Of a DNA stretch of 34,015 nucleotides, positions 17,704 through 26,106 are shown one piece after another. The notes under the pieces were generated by a model that was not told the DNA's origin, ran no database searches, and worked only from the letters and a program-made list of their open reading frames with translations. Positions within the stretch are counted from its first letter, which is position 1. Every line of letters starts with the position of its first letter. A program made the position numbers and the translations under genes. The DNA comes from Clostridia bacterium (GTDB lineage Bacteria > Bacillota > Clostridia > Oscillospirales > Acutalibacteraceae): assembly GCA_017549285.1 (NCBI GenBank), contig JAFYVE010000002.1, forward strand, positions 1-34,015, read 5' to 3'.

Positions 17704-17731
17704 TATTTGATTTAAGTTTTAAAAAGAATAT

Positions 17732-18892
17732 TTATATCGACCATGAACTGTCCGTAAAACGTGTTGCACGGTAAGGAAACGCTCTGAAAAAGTCAGAAGC
17801 ATCAGTTTCAAGTGTAACACCATCTATGTAGACAGCAGTATCTTTTGTATGACCTTCACCTGCAAGAAGGAGTCTTGCCGCAGCAGGAGCTGTAAGTGAA
17901 ATGTCATACTCCCCTTCACTTCTTACTGTAACTGTTGCTTTTCCGTTTTCATATTCAACATCGAAAACACCTTTATTCTGTTCAAGGTCATCAAGACTCA
18001 GAATGCTGAATTTTCCGTATTCCTTGGGATAATCATTACATTCAAGCAGTTTTTTCAGGTTGTATATTCTTCCTGCAGAACCTTTGTCATATTCATAATA
18101 TGCATCGGTAATTCTGTCTGCAAGGCATGCAAAAGGTGAACCCTGATACTGTTTTTTTACCTTGAGTGTCATTGTTATTCCGTCATAGTTACGAAGAAAG
18201 CCCACAAGTCCGTAAAGTGCTTCGGGAGAAAGTACAAACAGTTCTTCAACCGTAACATCATCAGGACGGTTTACTTTAAAACGGACATATCCGTCTGCTT
18301 CACCCTGAGAATTGCGGTGAATATAAGTATAATCAGCACTTTCATAAGGTGTATCACAGAAATGCTTTTTGTCCTCTCTTAAAGTCATAAGATTTTCTCT
18401 GAAAACACATTTATTGTGAAGTTCACAGAGTTCTTCAAGCTGTTCACCCGTAAAAAGCTCAACATCATTACAATGCAGTATGTGTGTAAGATTTGAAAAA
18501 GGAACTTTTATTGCAAAAGTACGGTTAAGGTTTGCAAAACCGAATTTTTCATAATACGAAATTGAAAACGGAGAAAGAAAACCTGCAACAATATCATTTT
18601 CAACTGCATTTTTTGCTACATAATCAAAAATTGCTCTTACACTGCCCATACCTCTGCATTCGGGCTGACTGCATACACCGCTTAAAACAAGCGTGTTTAT
18701 AATATTTCCGCAGTAATTGCATTTGAAATCAAAAAGTTCAACGCCCGCAATCAGTTTTCCTTCATGAAAAGCTCCCAGAACGGGAATTTCAACTTCAGAA
18801 TCCTCTTCAATATTGAATTTCCATATAAATGATGCAGCAGATATCTTATTATATGCAATTGCCTCTTCAGGTTTTATAAGTCTGATTTCCAT
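17732..18892 (-). CDS. Eis-like GNAT N-acetyltransferase
   Basis: Cytoplasmic acetyl-CoA dependent acetyltransferase of the Eis architecture (386 residues from ATG 18892): an N-terminal GNAT domain with the acetyl-CoA loop CRGMGSV (79-85) followed by AIFDYV, the SYYEKFGF strand-helix typical of GNAT domain ends, a second degenerate GNAT domain (about 140-280) and a C-terminal SCP2-like domain ending in a free carboxylate (DSSWSI). Family members acetylate amines such as aminoglycosides or protein lysines; the substrate here is unknown. The frame opens at GTG 18901, but AGGGTGA at about 18905-18899 is the ribosome binding site for the ATG at 18892. It follows the ceramidase-like gene across a terminator, so it may rely on read-through or an unseen promoter. 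Confidence 0.83.
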   Translation of the reverse strand: MEIRLIKPEEAIAYNKISAASFIWKFNIEEDSEVEIPVLGAFHEGKLIAGVELFDFKCNYCGNIINTLVLSGVCSQPECRGMGSVRAIFDYVAKNAVENDIVAGFLSPFSISYYEKFGFANLNRTFAIKVPFSNLTHILHCNDVELFTGEQLEELCELHNKCVFRENLMTLREDKKHFCDTPYESADYTYIHRNSQGEADGYVRFKVNRPDDVTVEELFVLSPEALYGLVGFLRNYDGITMTLKVKKQYQGSPFACLADRITDAYYEYDKGSAGRIYNLKKLLECNDYPKEYGKFSILSLDDLEQNKGVFDVEYENGKATVTVRSEGEYDISLTAPAAARLLLAGEGHTKDTAVYIDGVTLETDASDFFRAFPYRATRFTDSSWSI

Positions 18893-18908
18893 AATTATCA
18901 CCCTATGA

Positions 18909-18938
18909 AAAATCTCCTATTTTATAGGAGATTTTTTT
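18909..18938 (-). terminator. Terminator of the ceramidase-like gene
   Basis: A perfect 11-bp stem AAATCTCCTAT/ATAGGAGATTT with loop TTT (18910-18934). It is flanked by T runs on either strand, so it can work in both directions. It lies between the ceramidase-like stop and the acetyltransferase start. Confidence 0.8.
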
Positions 18939-18943
18939 ACAAC

Positions 18944-20707
18944 TTATTTATATTCTTCAACAAGTTCGTTAAGCGCACCGATTACGGTTGAACCTGCTTT
19001 ACTGCCCGTTGACAGCATTTCTTCATAATGACTGTGATATTCGCCGAAAAGCTTAATACCGAGGTCATTGTTCCAGATTGTATCAGCGATAAAGGGTGCG
19101 TAGTCGTTATCAGGCACAATATAGCCGATTGCATCATTACAAAGCCCCATTACAAGAACAGTCTTGTTTTCACCAATGACGTCAGCCGTGCATTCATATT
19201 CCCAGTCTGTTCCGAGGTAAGATTCGGTCTTATCAACAACATTTCCGAACACAAGCTGAGGAACAAGCTCACCGGGAACTGTAACAAGAGCAATATCCGT
19301 ACCGATTTCAAGATAACCTACTTCTGAAATTACAGAATAACCTGAAGGAGCAGAAGTATCTTTTACTGTTGTCATACCGAGAAGACCTGAAACAGCACCG
19401 AGTTCAAGAAGACCGTATTCAAGAGGAACTGTTATTTCTTTCATTTTTACATTAAGCACGGGAGCTACTTCGGTTGCATTGTCCTGAGCATCAATTATAA
19501 GTCTTGCAAATTCATAACCGAGTTTTTTTGCCTGTTCATAATCGGCTACTCTTTCGTCTTCTGCTTTCTCAGCTTCAATCTCTGCAAGTATCTCTTCTGT
19601 TTTAACATTACCTGCACTTACCGAAACAGGTGACTGAGCGCCCTGGATAAACATAAAGTTCATACCCGCATCATTCATTTTTGTTTCAATATAATGAGGA
19701 TAATCAGCTGAAAGGAGTTTTGTTGCTCTGTTGATTGTTGTGGGATGACCGCCTACATTTGCAAAAACTGTGGGCTGTGATTCAGCATTATCGGGAACGA
19801 ATCTGAAACATGCAATAAAGTTCTGATATCCCTCTGTATTGTATCTCTTATTGTAAAGATAATCGTATTCATCATCGGGATATGTACCGTTTCTTTCGCT
19901 TCTGCCTATACCTGCAGTTTCATAATAATAAAGCGTACCCGGTTCCATATTCATGTATGCTTCAACAATCGCATCTGAAGCACCGTCAATAAGATATTCA
20001 TAAAATTCATTATCAATACTTCTGCCGGCTTTTACAAAAGGTGTGAAACGTGATGCAATATTTTTTACAATACCGAGTAAAAGGTTTTCAAGACCGAAGC
20101 CCTGAGTATCGATAATAGTGTGAGCATGTGTGCTGTTTATATTGATTGCAACAACATCGCTGTCAATTCCCTGTTCTTCGAGTTTTCTCATAGCTTCAGC
20201 ACGGATAGTACGTACATCAGCATTTGTGACACCTACACCGTCAACTGATGCCATGACAACAGTGCCTCTGCCTGAATTGTCATTGAGAGCAACGGCATTC
20301 ACACCCTGGTCGTCATAAACACCGTCAACTTTCTGTGTGAAATAACCACCTGTGTAATATGCCTTTTCACCGTTTTTGAGATTTTCAGGCACGACACTTG
20401 CTTTACCGAACCCGAGATACCATTTTGCATCGTCAGAAGGTTTGTCAAGGAATGTATCATTGCCTTCATAAAAGTTTTCACTGTCACCGGCATAGTATTC
20501 TTCTACTGAAATAAAATCATTCGGGAATAATGAACCGAATCCCTTGAAAACAGCATTGAGAAGACCGTTGACTGCATTTGTAACGGCAATAAGCTTGCTG
20601 TTATCTGCAGCAGCGGCATCTTCTGCACTTACAAACACGGATGTGCAAGTAAACAGCATTGTGATTGCGAGTAAAAGGGAAATGATTTTCTGAATATTTT
20701 TTTTCAT
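18944..20707 (-). CDS. Secreted neutral-ceramidase-like amidohydrolase
   Basis: Predicted exported protein of 587 residues. A classical signal peptide occupies residues 1-28 (MKKNIQKIISLLLAITMLF, cleavage near FVSA-ED). The body matches the N-terminal catalytic domain of neutral/non-lysosomal ceramidases: INSTHAHT with His194 and His196, equivalent to the zinc-binding SHTHS motif, and NVGGHPTT with His321, equivalent to the conserved GHP. A later segment ELVPQLVFG matches the family PGE region. Ceramidases cut the amide bond of ceramide into sphingoid base and fatty acid, but relatives with other amide or lipid substrates exist, so substrate is inference. The C-terminal Ig-like domain of longer members is absent. 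AAGGAGAG lies nine bases before the ATG. Single gene with its own terminator. Confidence 0.72.
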   Translation of the reverse strand: MKKNIQKIISLLLAITMLFTCTSVFVSAEDAAAADNSKLIAVTNAVNGLLNAVFKGFGSLFPNDFISVEEYYAGDSENFYEGNDTFLDKPSDDAKWYLGFGKASVVPENLKNGEKAYYTGGYFTQKVDGVYDDQGVNAVALNDNSGRGTVVMASVDGVGVTNADVRTIRAEAMRKLEEQGIDSDVVAININSTHAHTIIDTQGFGLENLLLGIVKNIASRFTPFVKAGRSIDNEFYEYLIDGASDAIVEAYMNMEPGTLYYYETAGIGRSERNGTYPDDEYDYLYNKRYNTEGYQNFIACFRFVPDNAESQPTVFANVGGHPTTINRATKLLSADYPHYIETKMNDAGMNFMFIQGAQSPVSVSAGNVKTEEILAEIEAEKAEDERVADYEQAKKLGYEFARLIIDAQDNATEVAPVLNVKMKEITVPLEYGLLELGAVSGLLGMTTVKDTSAPSGYSVISEVGYLEIGTDIALVTVPGELVPQLVFGNVVDKTESYLGTDWEYECTADVIGENKTVLVMGLCNDAIGYIVPDNDYAPFIADTIWNNDLGIKLFGEYHSHYEEMLSTGSKAGSTVIGALNELVEEYK

Positions 20708-20794
20708 CTGACATTCTCTCCTTTATTGTTTTGTTTTACGGTTGCCCGTAATGAGATTTACATTCTTTTTGTAATTCTTTTTGTCGAATAAGTT

Positions 20795-20920
20795 TCACAA
20801 TAAACTATACACTTCATTTAGTGCATATTTATTGTAAAATTCACCTGCTCTGACATTGAGAGTAAAAGTACTGTCAAAGAATTTATCAAGCAGATATCTG
20901 CGTTCGCAAGACCCATTGTA
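20795..20920 (-). pseudogene. Possible 3' coding remnant
   Basis: In the 541-base gap upstream of the ceramidase-like gene, 41 open codons on the minus strand read YNGSCERRYLLDKFFD, then STFTLNVRAGEFYNKYAL, then NEVYSLL and a stop. The composition looks coding, but the frame is closed at 20921-20923 and there is no start. It may be the degraded C-terminus of a lost gene; the family is not recognised and chance is possible. Confidence 0.22.
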
Positions 20921-21123
20921 TCAACAGAAATGAATACAACTTACTTTTTCATTGAAATCAGAAGAAAGTACGGATACTATATTTATGTCTATAATATCAT
21001 TTATTTTTCTAAAAGTAAATATTTTTGTTTAAATATTACATATTATTTGTAAATTTTCTGAAATTTTGATTAAGCCTGATACTTTGATTGTAATCAATAA
21101 CACAAAAAATCCCCAAGAAATTA

Positions 21124-21234
21124 TGCCGACGGTTGACAAAGAAGAATTTCCTTATCAACTGTCGGCAAAAACTTCGGATGTTCACAGGTATTATCCTGTC
21201 TTAAAACGAAGTTGCATCTGAATATTAAATTCAG
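21124..21234. repeat. Cluster of three inverted repeats in a long intergenic gap
   Basis: Three neighbouring stem-loops lie downstream of the GH106 gene: 21124-21136 with 21155-21167 (13 bp, G.U wobble on the plus strand); a nested pair with outer AACTTCG/CGAAGTT (21170-21176 with 21207-21213) and inner ACAGG/CCTGT (21184-21188 with 21195-21199); and CTGAAT/ATTCAG (21218-21234). The first may end minus-strand transcription, since its tail reads TAATTTCTT, but none is a textbook terminator. The rest of 20921-21123 is AT-rich with nothing I can name. Confidence 0.5.
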
Positions 21235-21248
21235 AACAGAATCTTATT

Positions 21249-23522
21249 TTATGTATATATCACAACAGGTCCATATAAACCGCCTGATACAGAATCTTTT
21301 GCAAAATCTTTTTCTCCTTCAAAATACGGAGATAATTCTTTTGTGCTCCATTTATCAAAATAGTCGGTATGTATATACCAGTTTGCCGATGTGTTGGTTA
21401 CAACTACTTTCAGCTTATTCTTTTTATCAAGCAAGCCTTCCGGTATTTTCAGACTGTACGGAGGCATCAATGATGTTCCCAGGAAACGGTCATTCAGATA
21501 TACAGAAGCCGCAAAATGCACATCGCCGAGGTCAATTTTGCCTTCTTTACCTGCGTTTTCATCGGGTAGCGTGAATGTTGTTTCATAAACACAGCTACCT
21601 GAGTATGCGCTACCGATCAAATAAGCCCAGTCACCTAAATTGACAGAAACTGCCTTGTCTGAATGATTAATATTTTCAAAACCATTTTCATTGCAGATGA
21701 GTTCATTTTCTTTACTGAACATAAAATCATTTTTAATTTCAATTTCAGTTTTAAATTCTTTTCTGATTCCAGTATTCAGATTTTCGTCTGTCAACAATAT
21801 AACAGCTGTTTCACCTACGGTAAGAAATAGTGGAAGATTTCTGTTTTTGTTTTCCAAACGTTGCAATTCACCATTTTCCGGATCAAGCAGATAACCTTCT
21901 GATGAAGGCAGATGAACACAGTAATCACGGTTTTCATCCGATTCATTGAAAAAAATGAAAATATCTGCATTCTCGGCTTTTCTGTGCATTGCCCGCAACC
22001 CCTTACCGTTAATCTGAACTACAGGACTGAGTTCAGAAGGCTCGGACAAAACTCTTCCTCCGCAACCGACAAAACGGTTTAACGCCTTTTGTGTATCAAC
22101 AGGAATATAAGCATCTTCCGGAATGATAATAGATTTGTATTTTGCTCTGCCGATTTGCATACAGCCGTTATCGGTTATTTCCGCAAGCTGTATGACATCA
22201 TCGTCAACAATATCAAAATCCACCGTCATATCTTCAAGCTTTCTGCCGAGAGAATCAAATTCTTCTGCAACAGTTTTGGCATTGAGCCTTCCCTGAAAAT
22301 CGGAAACGGGATAATAAAGTGCTGTTTCGCAGATGCGTTCTCCGAGAGAAGATATATAAGATAATCTTTCAACATAACGATTAAACTGAGCGAGATGACG
22401 GTAATACGGTTGATTTTCCGTAAAAATCGGCAGTTCCTGCGCGAGCAGCTGACCTTTACGACCGAGCGGAAAATTAAACGGATTGAATATATTAATACCT
22501 CTTACCGCCTGATAACCGACGGTATATCTCATCATATCAAAAGTCAGTCCGGGACCTGCAACGCCAAAAATCTCACTCATAGCAAACTTTGTGCCGTTGT
22601 GTGCTGCGGCAGATGACGCGTATCTCGGATAAAATCCGTTGTAAGCGTTCATATCATCTTTGCTTTTCACTTTAATGTCAGGGTAAATCTGACGCCATAT
22701 AACATCTATGCCCGGAATATCAAAACACCTGAGGGCACGCATCAGATTAAAGTTTCCTCCACCGTTCATACAGCCTGAAGGACTGTGGTCTTTATCAAGA
22801 TGTCCCGTAAAAGCAAAACCGTTTTCATTTGCCCATTTTTTGCATGGCATAAGATAATTTTCACAGAACATCCGGCTGCACAAATCATACCAACGATAAA
22901 GAATATGTACATTTTCTTCTGTCGGTTTTTCTTTGTTTTCAATAAGAGAAAGATATGGCAATATTGATTCGCCGTACATTTCTTCATATTTATCAGCTAA
23001 CTCTTTATTGAACGGATTTAAAGGAGCTTTCGGTTCATCAGTAAATACGGCAGTAAAATTCCCGGTTGCTGCCGCATATTTTTCGTGAGTAATTTCAATA
23101 AAATACTGAGTTGCTTCTCTGTTGAGCAGGTCGGGATATCCGCCCCCTGATTTTTTGTAAGTATATTCAGGATGATCTTTAACAACTTGTCCGCACGCAC
23201 TTCCTGACGGCCAGCCGCCCTCATCGTAAATCCAGCAATTCATTCCGAGAGAAGTTCCTTTATCAATTGCATAAGCACAAAGTTCAAAATATTCCGCAGA
23301 AAGATATTCGGGACTGAGTTTTGTGGGCATACTGTCGGGTCTGAATTCTTTCGGTTCAGGAAGAATATAAAACGCACGTATCCCGAGCCTCTGCATTTCA
23401 GCAAGTTGTTCATCAATAATTTCACGGGTGCAGAAATCATTCCATACCCAGATATATACGGGAGCGTTGGAAACATCAGGGGATACGAATCTGCACAACT
23501 CAAATTTATCATTATTTTTCAT
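21249..23522 (-). CDS. GH106-type glycoside hydrolase (putative alpha-L-rhamnosidase)
   Basis: A 757-residue protein without signal peptide, so probably cytoplasmic, expected to remove a terminal sugar such as L-rhamnose from imported oligosaccharides. The N-terminal barrel has the family's opening pattern (VYIWVWNDF, EQLAEMQRLGIRAFYI) and WIYDEGGWPSGSA, then FTDEP and GHLDKDHSP; about residues 625-757 form a galactose-binding-like beta sandwich (IDLGDVHFAASVYLNDRFLG...NKLKVVVTNT). It is short for GH106 (commonly 900 or more residues). The start is ATG 23522, because AAAGGTG lies about seven bases upstream; the longer frame from 23558 would overlap the preceding gene. It follows the MFS transporter by 19 bases, which suggests uptake and hydrolysis of the same sugar. 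Exact substrate is inference. Confidence 0.78.
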   Translation of the reverse strand: MKNNDKFELCRFVSPDVSNAPVYIWVWNDFCTREIIDEQLAEMQRLGIRAFYILPEPKEFRPDSMPTKLSPEYLSAEYFELCAYAIDKGTSLGMNCWIYDEGGWPSGSACGQVVKDHPEYTYKKSGGGYPDLLNREATQYFIEITHEKYAAATGNFTAVFTDEPKAPLNPFNKELADKYEEMYGESILPYLSLIENKEKPTEENVHILYRWYDLCSRMFCENYLMPCKKWANENGFAFTGHLDKDHSPSGCMNGGGNFNLMRALRCFDIPGIDVIWRQIYPDIKVKSKDDMNAYNGFYPRYASSAAAHNGTKFAMSEIFGVAGPGLTFDMMRYTVGYQAVRGINIFNPFNFPLGRKGQLLAQELPIFTENQPYYRHLAQFNRYVERLSYISSLGERICETALYYPVSDFQGRLNAKTVAEEFDSLGRKLEDMTVDFDIVDDDVIQLAEITDNGCMQIGRAKYKSIIIPEDAYIPVDTQKALNRFVGCGGRVLSEPSELSPVVQINGKGLRAMHRKAENADIFIFFNESDENRDYCVHLPSSEGYLLDPENGELQRLENKNRNLPLFLTVGETAVILLTDENLNTGIRKEFKTEIEIKNDFMFSKENELICNENGFENINHSDKAVSVNLGDWAYLIGSAYSGSCVYETTFTLPDENAGKEGKIDLGDVHFAASVYLNDRFLGTSLMPPYSLKIPEGLLDKKNKLKVVVTNTSANWYIHTDYFDKWSTKELSPYFEGEKDFAKDSVSGGLYGPVVIYT

Positions 23523-23541
23523 TGTTAACACCTTTGTAATT

Positions 23542-24723
23542 TCAGAAATCTGCATCATATCTGCCCTGCTTTTTCAGGTATCTGATAAAGCACTTAAGAG
23601 CAATAACCATCGTCACATATAGTACGGCGAGCAGAACAGGATATATTTTTATTCCGAAAAGTCTGCTTATAAGGCTTACCATTGGAGGCGCTAACATAAC
23701 ACCAATGTAAGCAAAGGCAATCTGTGATCCCATAATGGATTGCGATACATTTTTGCCGAAATTGTGAGGTGTCAGATGTATCATATTAGGATAAATCGAG
23801 CCGTTACCCAGCCCGATAAGAAACAAACCGATAACTGAAACCGCTCCGTGCAACGGAAGAAGCATCATTACAACAGCAGGAGCAAGAATGACTGTGCCTA
23901 TGCCGATACGCCTCCATGTGCTGATTTTATCTGCGAGCAAACCCGAAACAAAACGCCCGATTGACATACCGACATAATATATTGTCAGGGCAAGTGCCCC
24001 ATACTTTGCATCAAAGCCTTTTTCTTCTACAAGATATGTGCTTCCCCATACTCCACAGGCATATTCAATGGCATTTGTTACAAGCATAATGACCCATACA
24101 AGTCGCACATCTGCCATTTTTGCCATCTGCAAAATAGTAAGGGTCAGGCCTTTCTCTTCTTCCGTTTCTTTCGCAGATAATGTTTTTTTCCATAAAGGAA
24201 CGGAAGCAATAAGCAGGATTGTAATTGCCAACTGCACATAAAAAACATAACGGTATCCGCCACGCCACCCGATGTTACTTAAAGCCTGCGACATAAGATA
24301 AGGGCTGAGTGATACACCCACACCGTAAAAACAATGAAGAAAATTCATATGACTTGCTTTAAAGTGAAGAGCCACATAATTATTAAGTCCCGAATCTATT
24401 GCACCTGCACCGAGACCGAGAACAACAGCAATCGGAATCATAAACCAAAAGGAAGGAACAACAGAGAAGCAGAGCAAAGACAATGCAGTCATAGCCGTAC
24501 TTAAAGCCGTAACTCCGGCAGTTCCGAATCTGTTGAGAATTTTTGCACTGAACATACTTGATAAAACAGTACAACCTGAAATAAGAAATGTGATAATACT
24601 GACCGCTTCAAGCGGAATATTCAGTTCTGTATGTATTGCGGGCCATGCAGAGCCGATGAGTGAATCGGGCACTCCGAGACCTATAAACGCAATATAAATC
24701 ACAATGAGAAGGATTGTTGCCAT
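23542..24723 (-). CDS. MFS sugar transporter
   Basis: A 12-helix major facilitator permease of 393 residues from ATG 24723 (MATILLIVIYIAFIGLGVPD). GVPDSLIGSAWPAIH after helix 1 is the signature of a Clostridia MFS group related to FucP-like sugar transporters; the central cytoplasmic loop is the charged SAKETEEEKG. It is expected in the cytoplasmic membrane, probably as a proton or sodium symporter of a mono- or oligosaccharide. The frame opens at GTG 24765, but AGAGGA eight bases before ATG 24723 fixes the start. First gene of a two-gene operon with the GH106 hydrolase; the leader contains a 9-bp inverted repeat that could regulate it. Confidence 0.85.
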   Translation of the reverse strand: MATILLIVIYIAFIGLGVPDSLIGSAWPAIHTELNIPLEAVSIITFLISGCTVLSSMFSAKILNRFGTAGVTALSTAMTALSLLCFSVVPSFWFMIPIAVVLGLGAGAIDSGLNNYVALHFKASHMNFLHCFYGVGVSLSPYLMSQALSNIGWRGGYRYVFYVQLAITILLIASVPLWKKTLSAKETEEEKGLTLTILQMAKMADVRLVWVIMLVTNAIEYACGVWGSTYLVEEKGFDAKYGALALTIYYVGMSIGRFVSGLLADKISTWRRIGIGTVILAPAVVMMLLPLHGAVSVIGLFLIGLGNGSIYPNMIHLTPHNFGKNVSQSIMGSQIAFAYIGVMLAPPMVSLISRLFGIKIYPVLLAVLYVTMVIALKCFIRYLKKQGRYDADF

Positions 24724-24745
24724 ATTTAAATTCCTCTGAAAAATA

Positions 24746-24785
24746 CCGGATAAAACCTGCCACACTTTCCGTCAGATTTATCCGG
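24746..24785 (-). repeat. Inverted repeat in the leader of the transporter/GH106 operon
   Basis: CCGGATAAA (24746-24754) and TTTATCCGG (24777-24785) form a perfect 9-bp inverted repeat with a 22-base spacer, between the putative promoter and the ribosome binding site. It could be an operator for a sugar-responsive repressor or an mRNA stem-loop. Confidence 0.55.
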
Positions 24786-24825
24786 CGTTAAATTATATTT
24801 TGTTAAGTTTTCTTAATGTAGGATT

Positions 24826-24854
24826 ATAATAGCATAGCATAATCAGGAAATCAA
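24826..24854 (-). promoter_or_regulatory. Putative promoter of the transporter/GH106 operon
   Basis: On the minus strand TTGATT (24854-24849) and TATTAT (24831-24826) are 17 bases apart; an overlapping TATAAT lies three bases further. The leader would be about 95 bases and contains the inverted repeat at 24746-24785. Confidence 0.5.
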
Positions 24855-24915
24855 GATAACTCATAATTAAAACAGATTGTATTATAAAAAATCGGAAGTG
24901 TCATTTTCGGGACAT

Positions 24916-24950
24916 AAAACAACGGAGCAGAAATTCTGCTCCGTTGTTTT
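24916..24950 (-). terminator. Strong bidirectional terminator
   Basis: An almost perfect palindrome AAAACAACGGAGCAGA / TCTGCTCCGTTGTTTT (24916-24950) follows the stop of the gene ending at 24968. The T run on the far side of the stem on either strand makes it work in both directions. Confidence 0.85.
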
Positions 24951-24967
24951 GGTATTCAGATATTCTG

Positions 24968-25498
24968 TTACATCAGTTGTTTTGCAAGTTCAGTTATCTC
25001 ATCGAAGTTAGCTTCATACACGTTGTATTTGTAAACTTCGTTTTCATGTTCCCAATCTTCCTCGTTATAGAAAGGATAATCACTTCTGTAAAACACAAAA
25101 AGCCCTTGATTTGTTTCATCTGAATCATAATATTTTCTGGGAAACTTTTCACCTTCACAGAAACCGCAATAATCTGATGCATAATATGTAAGTTTCTCTG
25201 CAATCAATGCAGTAACAGTAAAGGCTTTATTTTCACTTTCATCTGATACGTTGTCATATGTTATATATTGTGAAACAGTAGTAAGCAACTTAAGGAAAGC
25301 CAGTGTATCACTTGCCCGTTCAGGCAAAACGCATTCAAAAATATAATTGTTTTTTACAGCCTTGATAATTTCAAACGTATCTTTAAAAAGTTCAGCAAAC
25401 TCTTCGAATGATATATCTTCTTCTCCATATGTGTATTGGTTTCTCAGTTCAACCTTTTCCTGCCAGATTTCTGTAAGTTCATCAATTCTATCACGCAT
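24968..25498 (-). CDS. Unrecognised acidic cytoplasmic protein, 176 residues
   Basis: No family recognised. From ATG 25498 it begins MRDRIDELTEIWQEKVE and is rich in Glu, Asp, Tyr and Phe, with no signal peptide or membrane segment; a CGFCEG pair sits in the middle and the C-terminus is helical (ITELAKQLM). GGAGG precedes the ATG by about eight bases and a consensus promoter lies at 25530-25558. The longer frame to 25588 would run through that promoter and is rejected. Single-gene transcript ending at the 24916-24950 terminator. Small acidic soluble proteins of this kind are often immunity proteins, but that is only inference from the neighbourhood. Confidence 0.75.
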   Translation of the reverse strand: MRDRIDELTEIWQEKVELRNQYTYGEEDISFEEFAELFKDTFEIIKAVKNNYIFECVLPERASDTLAFLKLLTTVSQYITYDNVSDESENKAFTVTALIAEKLTYYASDYCGFCEGEKFPRKYYDSDETNQGLFVFYRSDYPFYNEEDWEHENEVYKYNVYEANFDEITELAKQLM

Positions 25499-25529
25499 CT
25501 CAAAAACCTCCGTTTTGAATTCTAAAACA

Positions 25530-25558
25530 ATTATAATGCTATTGAGTTCTGATGTCAA
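25530..25558 (-). promoter_or_regulatory. Consensus sigma-A promoter of the 176-residue protein gene
   Basis: On the minus strand a perfect TTGACA (25558-25553), 17 bases, and a perfect TATAAT (25535-25530), starting nine bases after the stop of the lipoprotein gene. This is one of the two best promoters in the window. Confidence 0.88.
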
Positions 25559-25566
25559 CAAAAAAA

Positions 25567-26076
25567 CTATCTGCTGTGGTGATAGCAATATTCTGAATTT
25601 GCTGTTTTTTCAAGGTGGCAATCGGGATTATTACATTTATGAACTACACAGTACTGACTGTCTTCCACAGCGGGGTCTTCACAGCTGTTTTCATTGCAGT
25701 TATGGTCTGTACAGTAAATGTACTTCAGCCCGCCGTCTTTTCTTAAATTATCACACTTGATACATCTGCAGTTGACACAGTATGTTTCAAAATCGCCCAC
25801 GGGCAGTTCACCGCACCAATAACACATATCTGGTTCATTGACCTGAACTGTTGTCTGCGCCTGAGTTGTTGTGTCTGCATTGTCGGGCGTATAATCGTTC
25901 TGAACATCGGCATTCACCGTCTGTGTTATGTTGACAACATCTTCTGCATTGTTGTTTGCGGTGGTTGTCGGGTTGCTTACAATCACATCATTCCCGCTGC
26001 AGGCTGTAAAGAAAAGAGCCATTGACAGCACCGTAACTGCACATAAAATCATTCTGACTGTTTTTCTTGTTTTCAT
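25567..26076 (-). CDS. Lipoprotein with Cys/His-rich repeated C-terminal domain
   Basis: A 169-residue exported protein from ATG 26076 (GGAGGT upstream). Residues 1-26 are a lipoprotein signal peptide ending LFFTAC, with Cys26 as the likely lipidation site; a low-complexity Thr/Asn/Gln linker runs to about residue 80. The last 85 residues hold 13 cysteines and several histidines: CYWCG, YCVNCRCIKC, then three copies of a YCxxH unit spaced as YCxxHxCxxxxCxxxxxxxSxYCxxH. The pattern suggests metal (zinc or iron) binding outside the membrane. I do not recognise a named family. The longer frame to 26202 adds a spurious N-terminus in AT-rich DNA. Confidence 0.78.
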   Translation of the reverse strand: MKTRKTVRMILCAVTVLSMALFFTACSGNDVIVSNPTTTANNNAEDVVNITQTVNADVQNDYTPDNADTTTQAQTTVQVNEPDMCYWCGELPVGDFETYCVNCRCIKCDNLRKDGGLKYIYCTDHNCNENSCEDPAVEDSQYCVVHKCNNPDCHLEKTANSEYCYHHSR

Positions 26077-26106
26077 TTTAAAACCTCCATAATTTTTTAT
26101 TAAAAT

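Noticed and set aside
23523-23558. N-terminal extension of the GH106 protein from 23558
   Set aside because: It would overlap the transporter gene end, while AAAGGTG sits just before the ATG at 23522.
24724-24765. N-terminal extension of the MFS transporter from GTG 24765
   Set aside because: It includes the ribosome binding site of the ATG at 24723 and part of an inverted repeat; the shorter start begins directly at the first helix.
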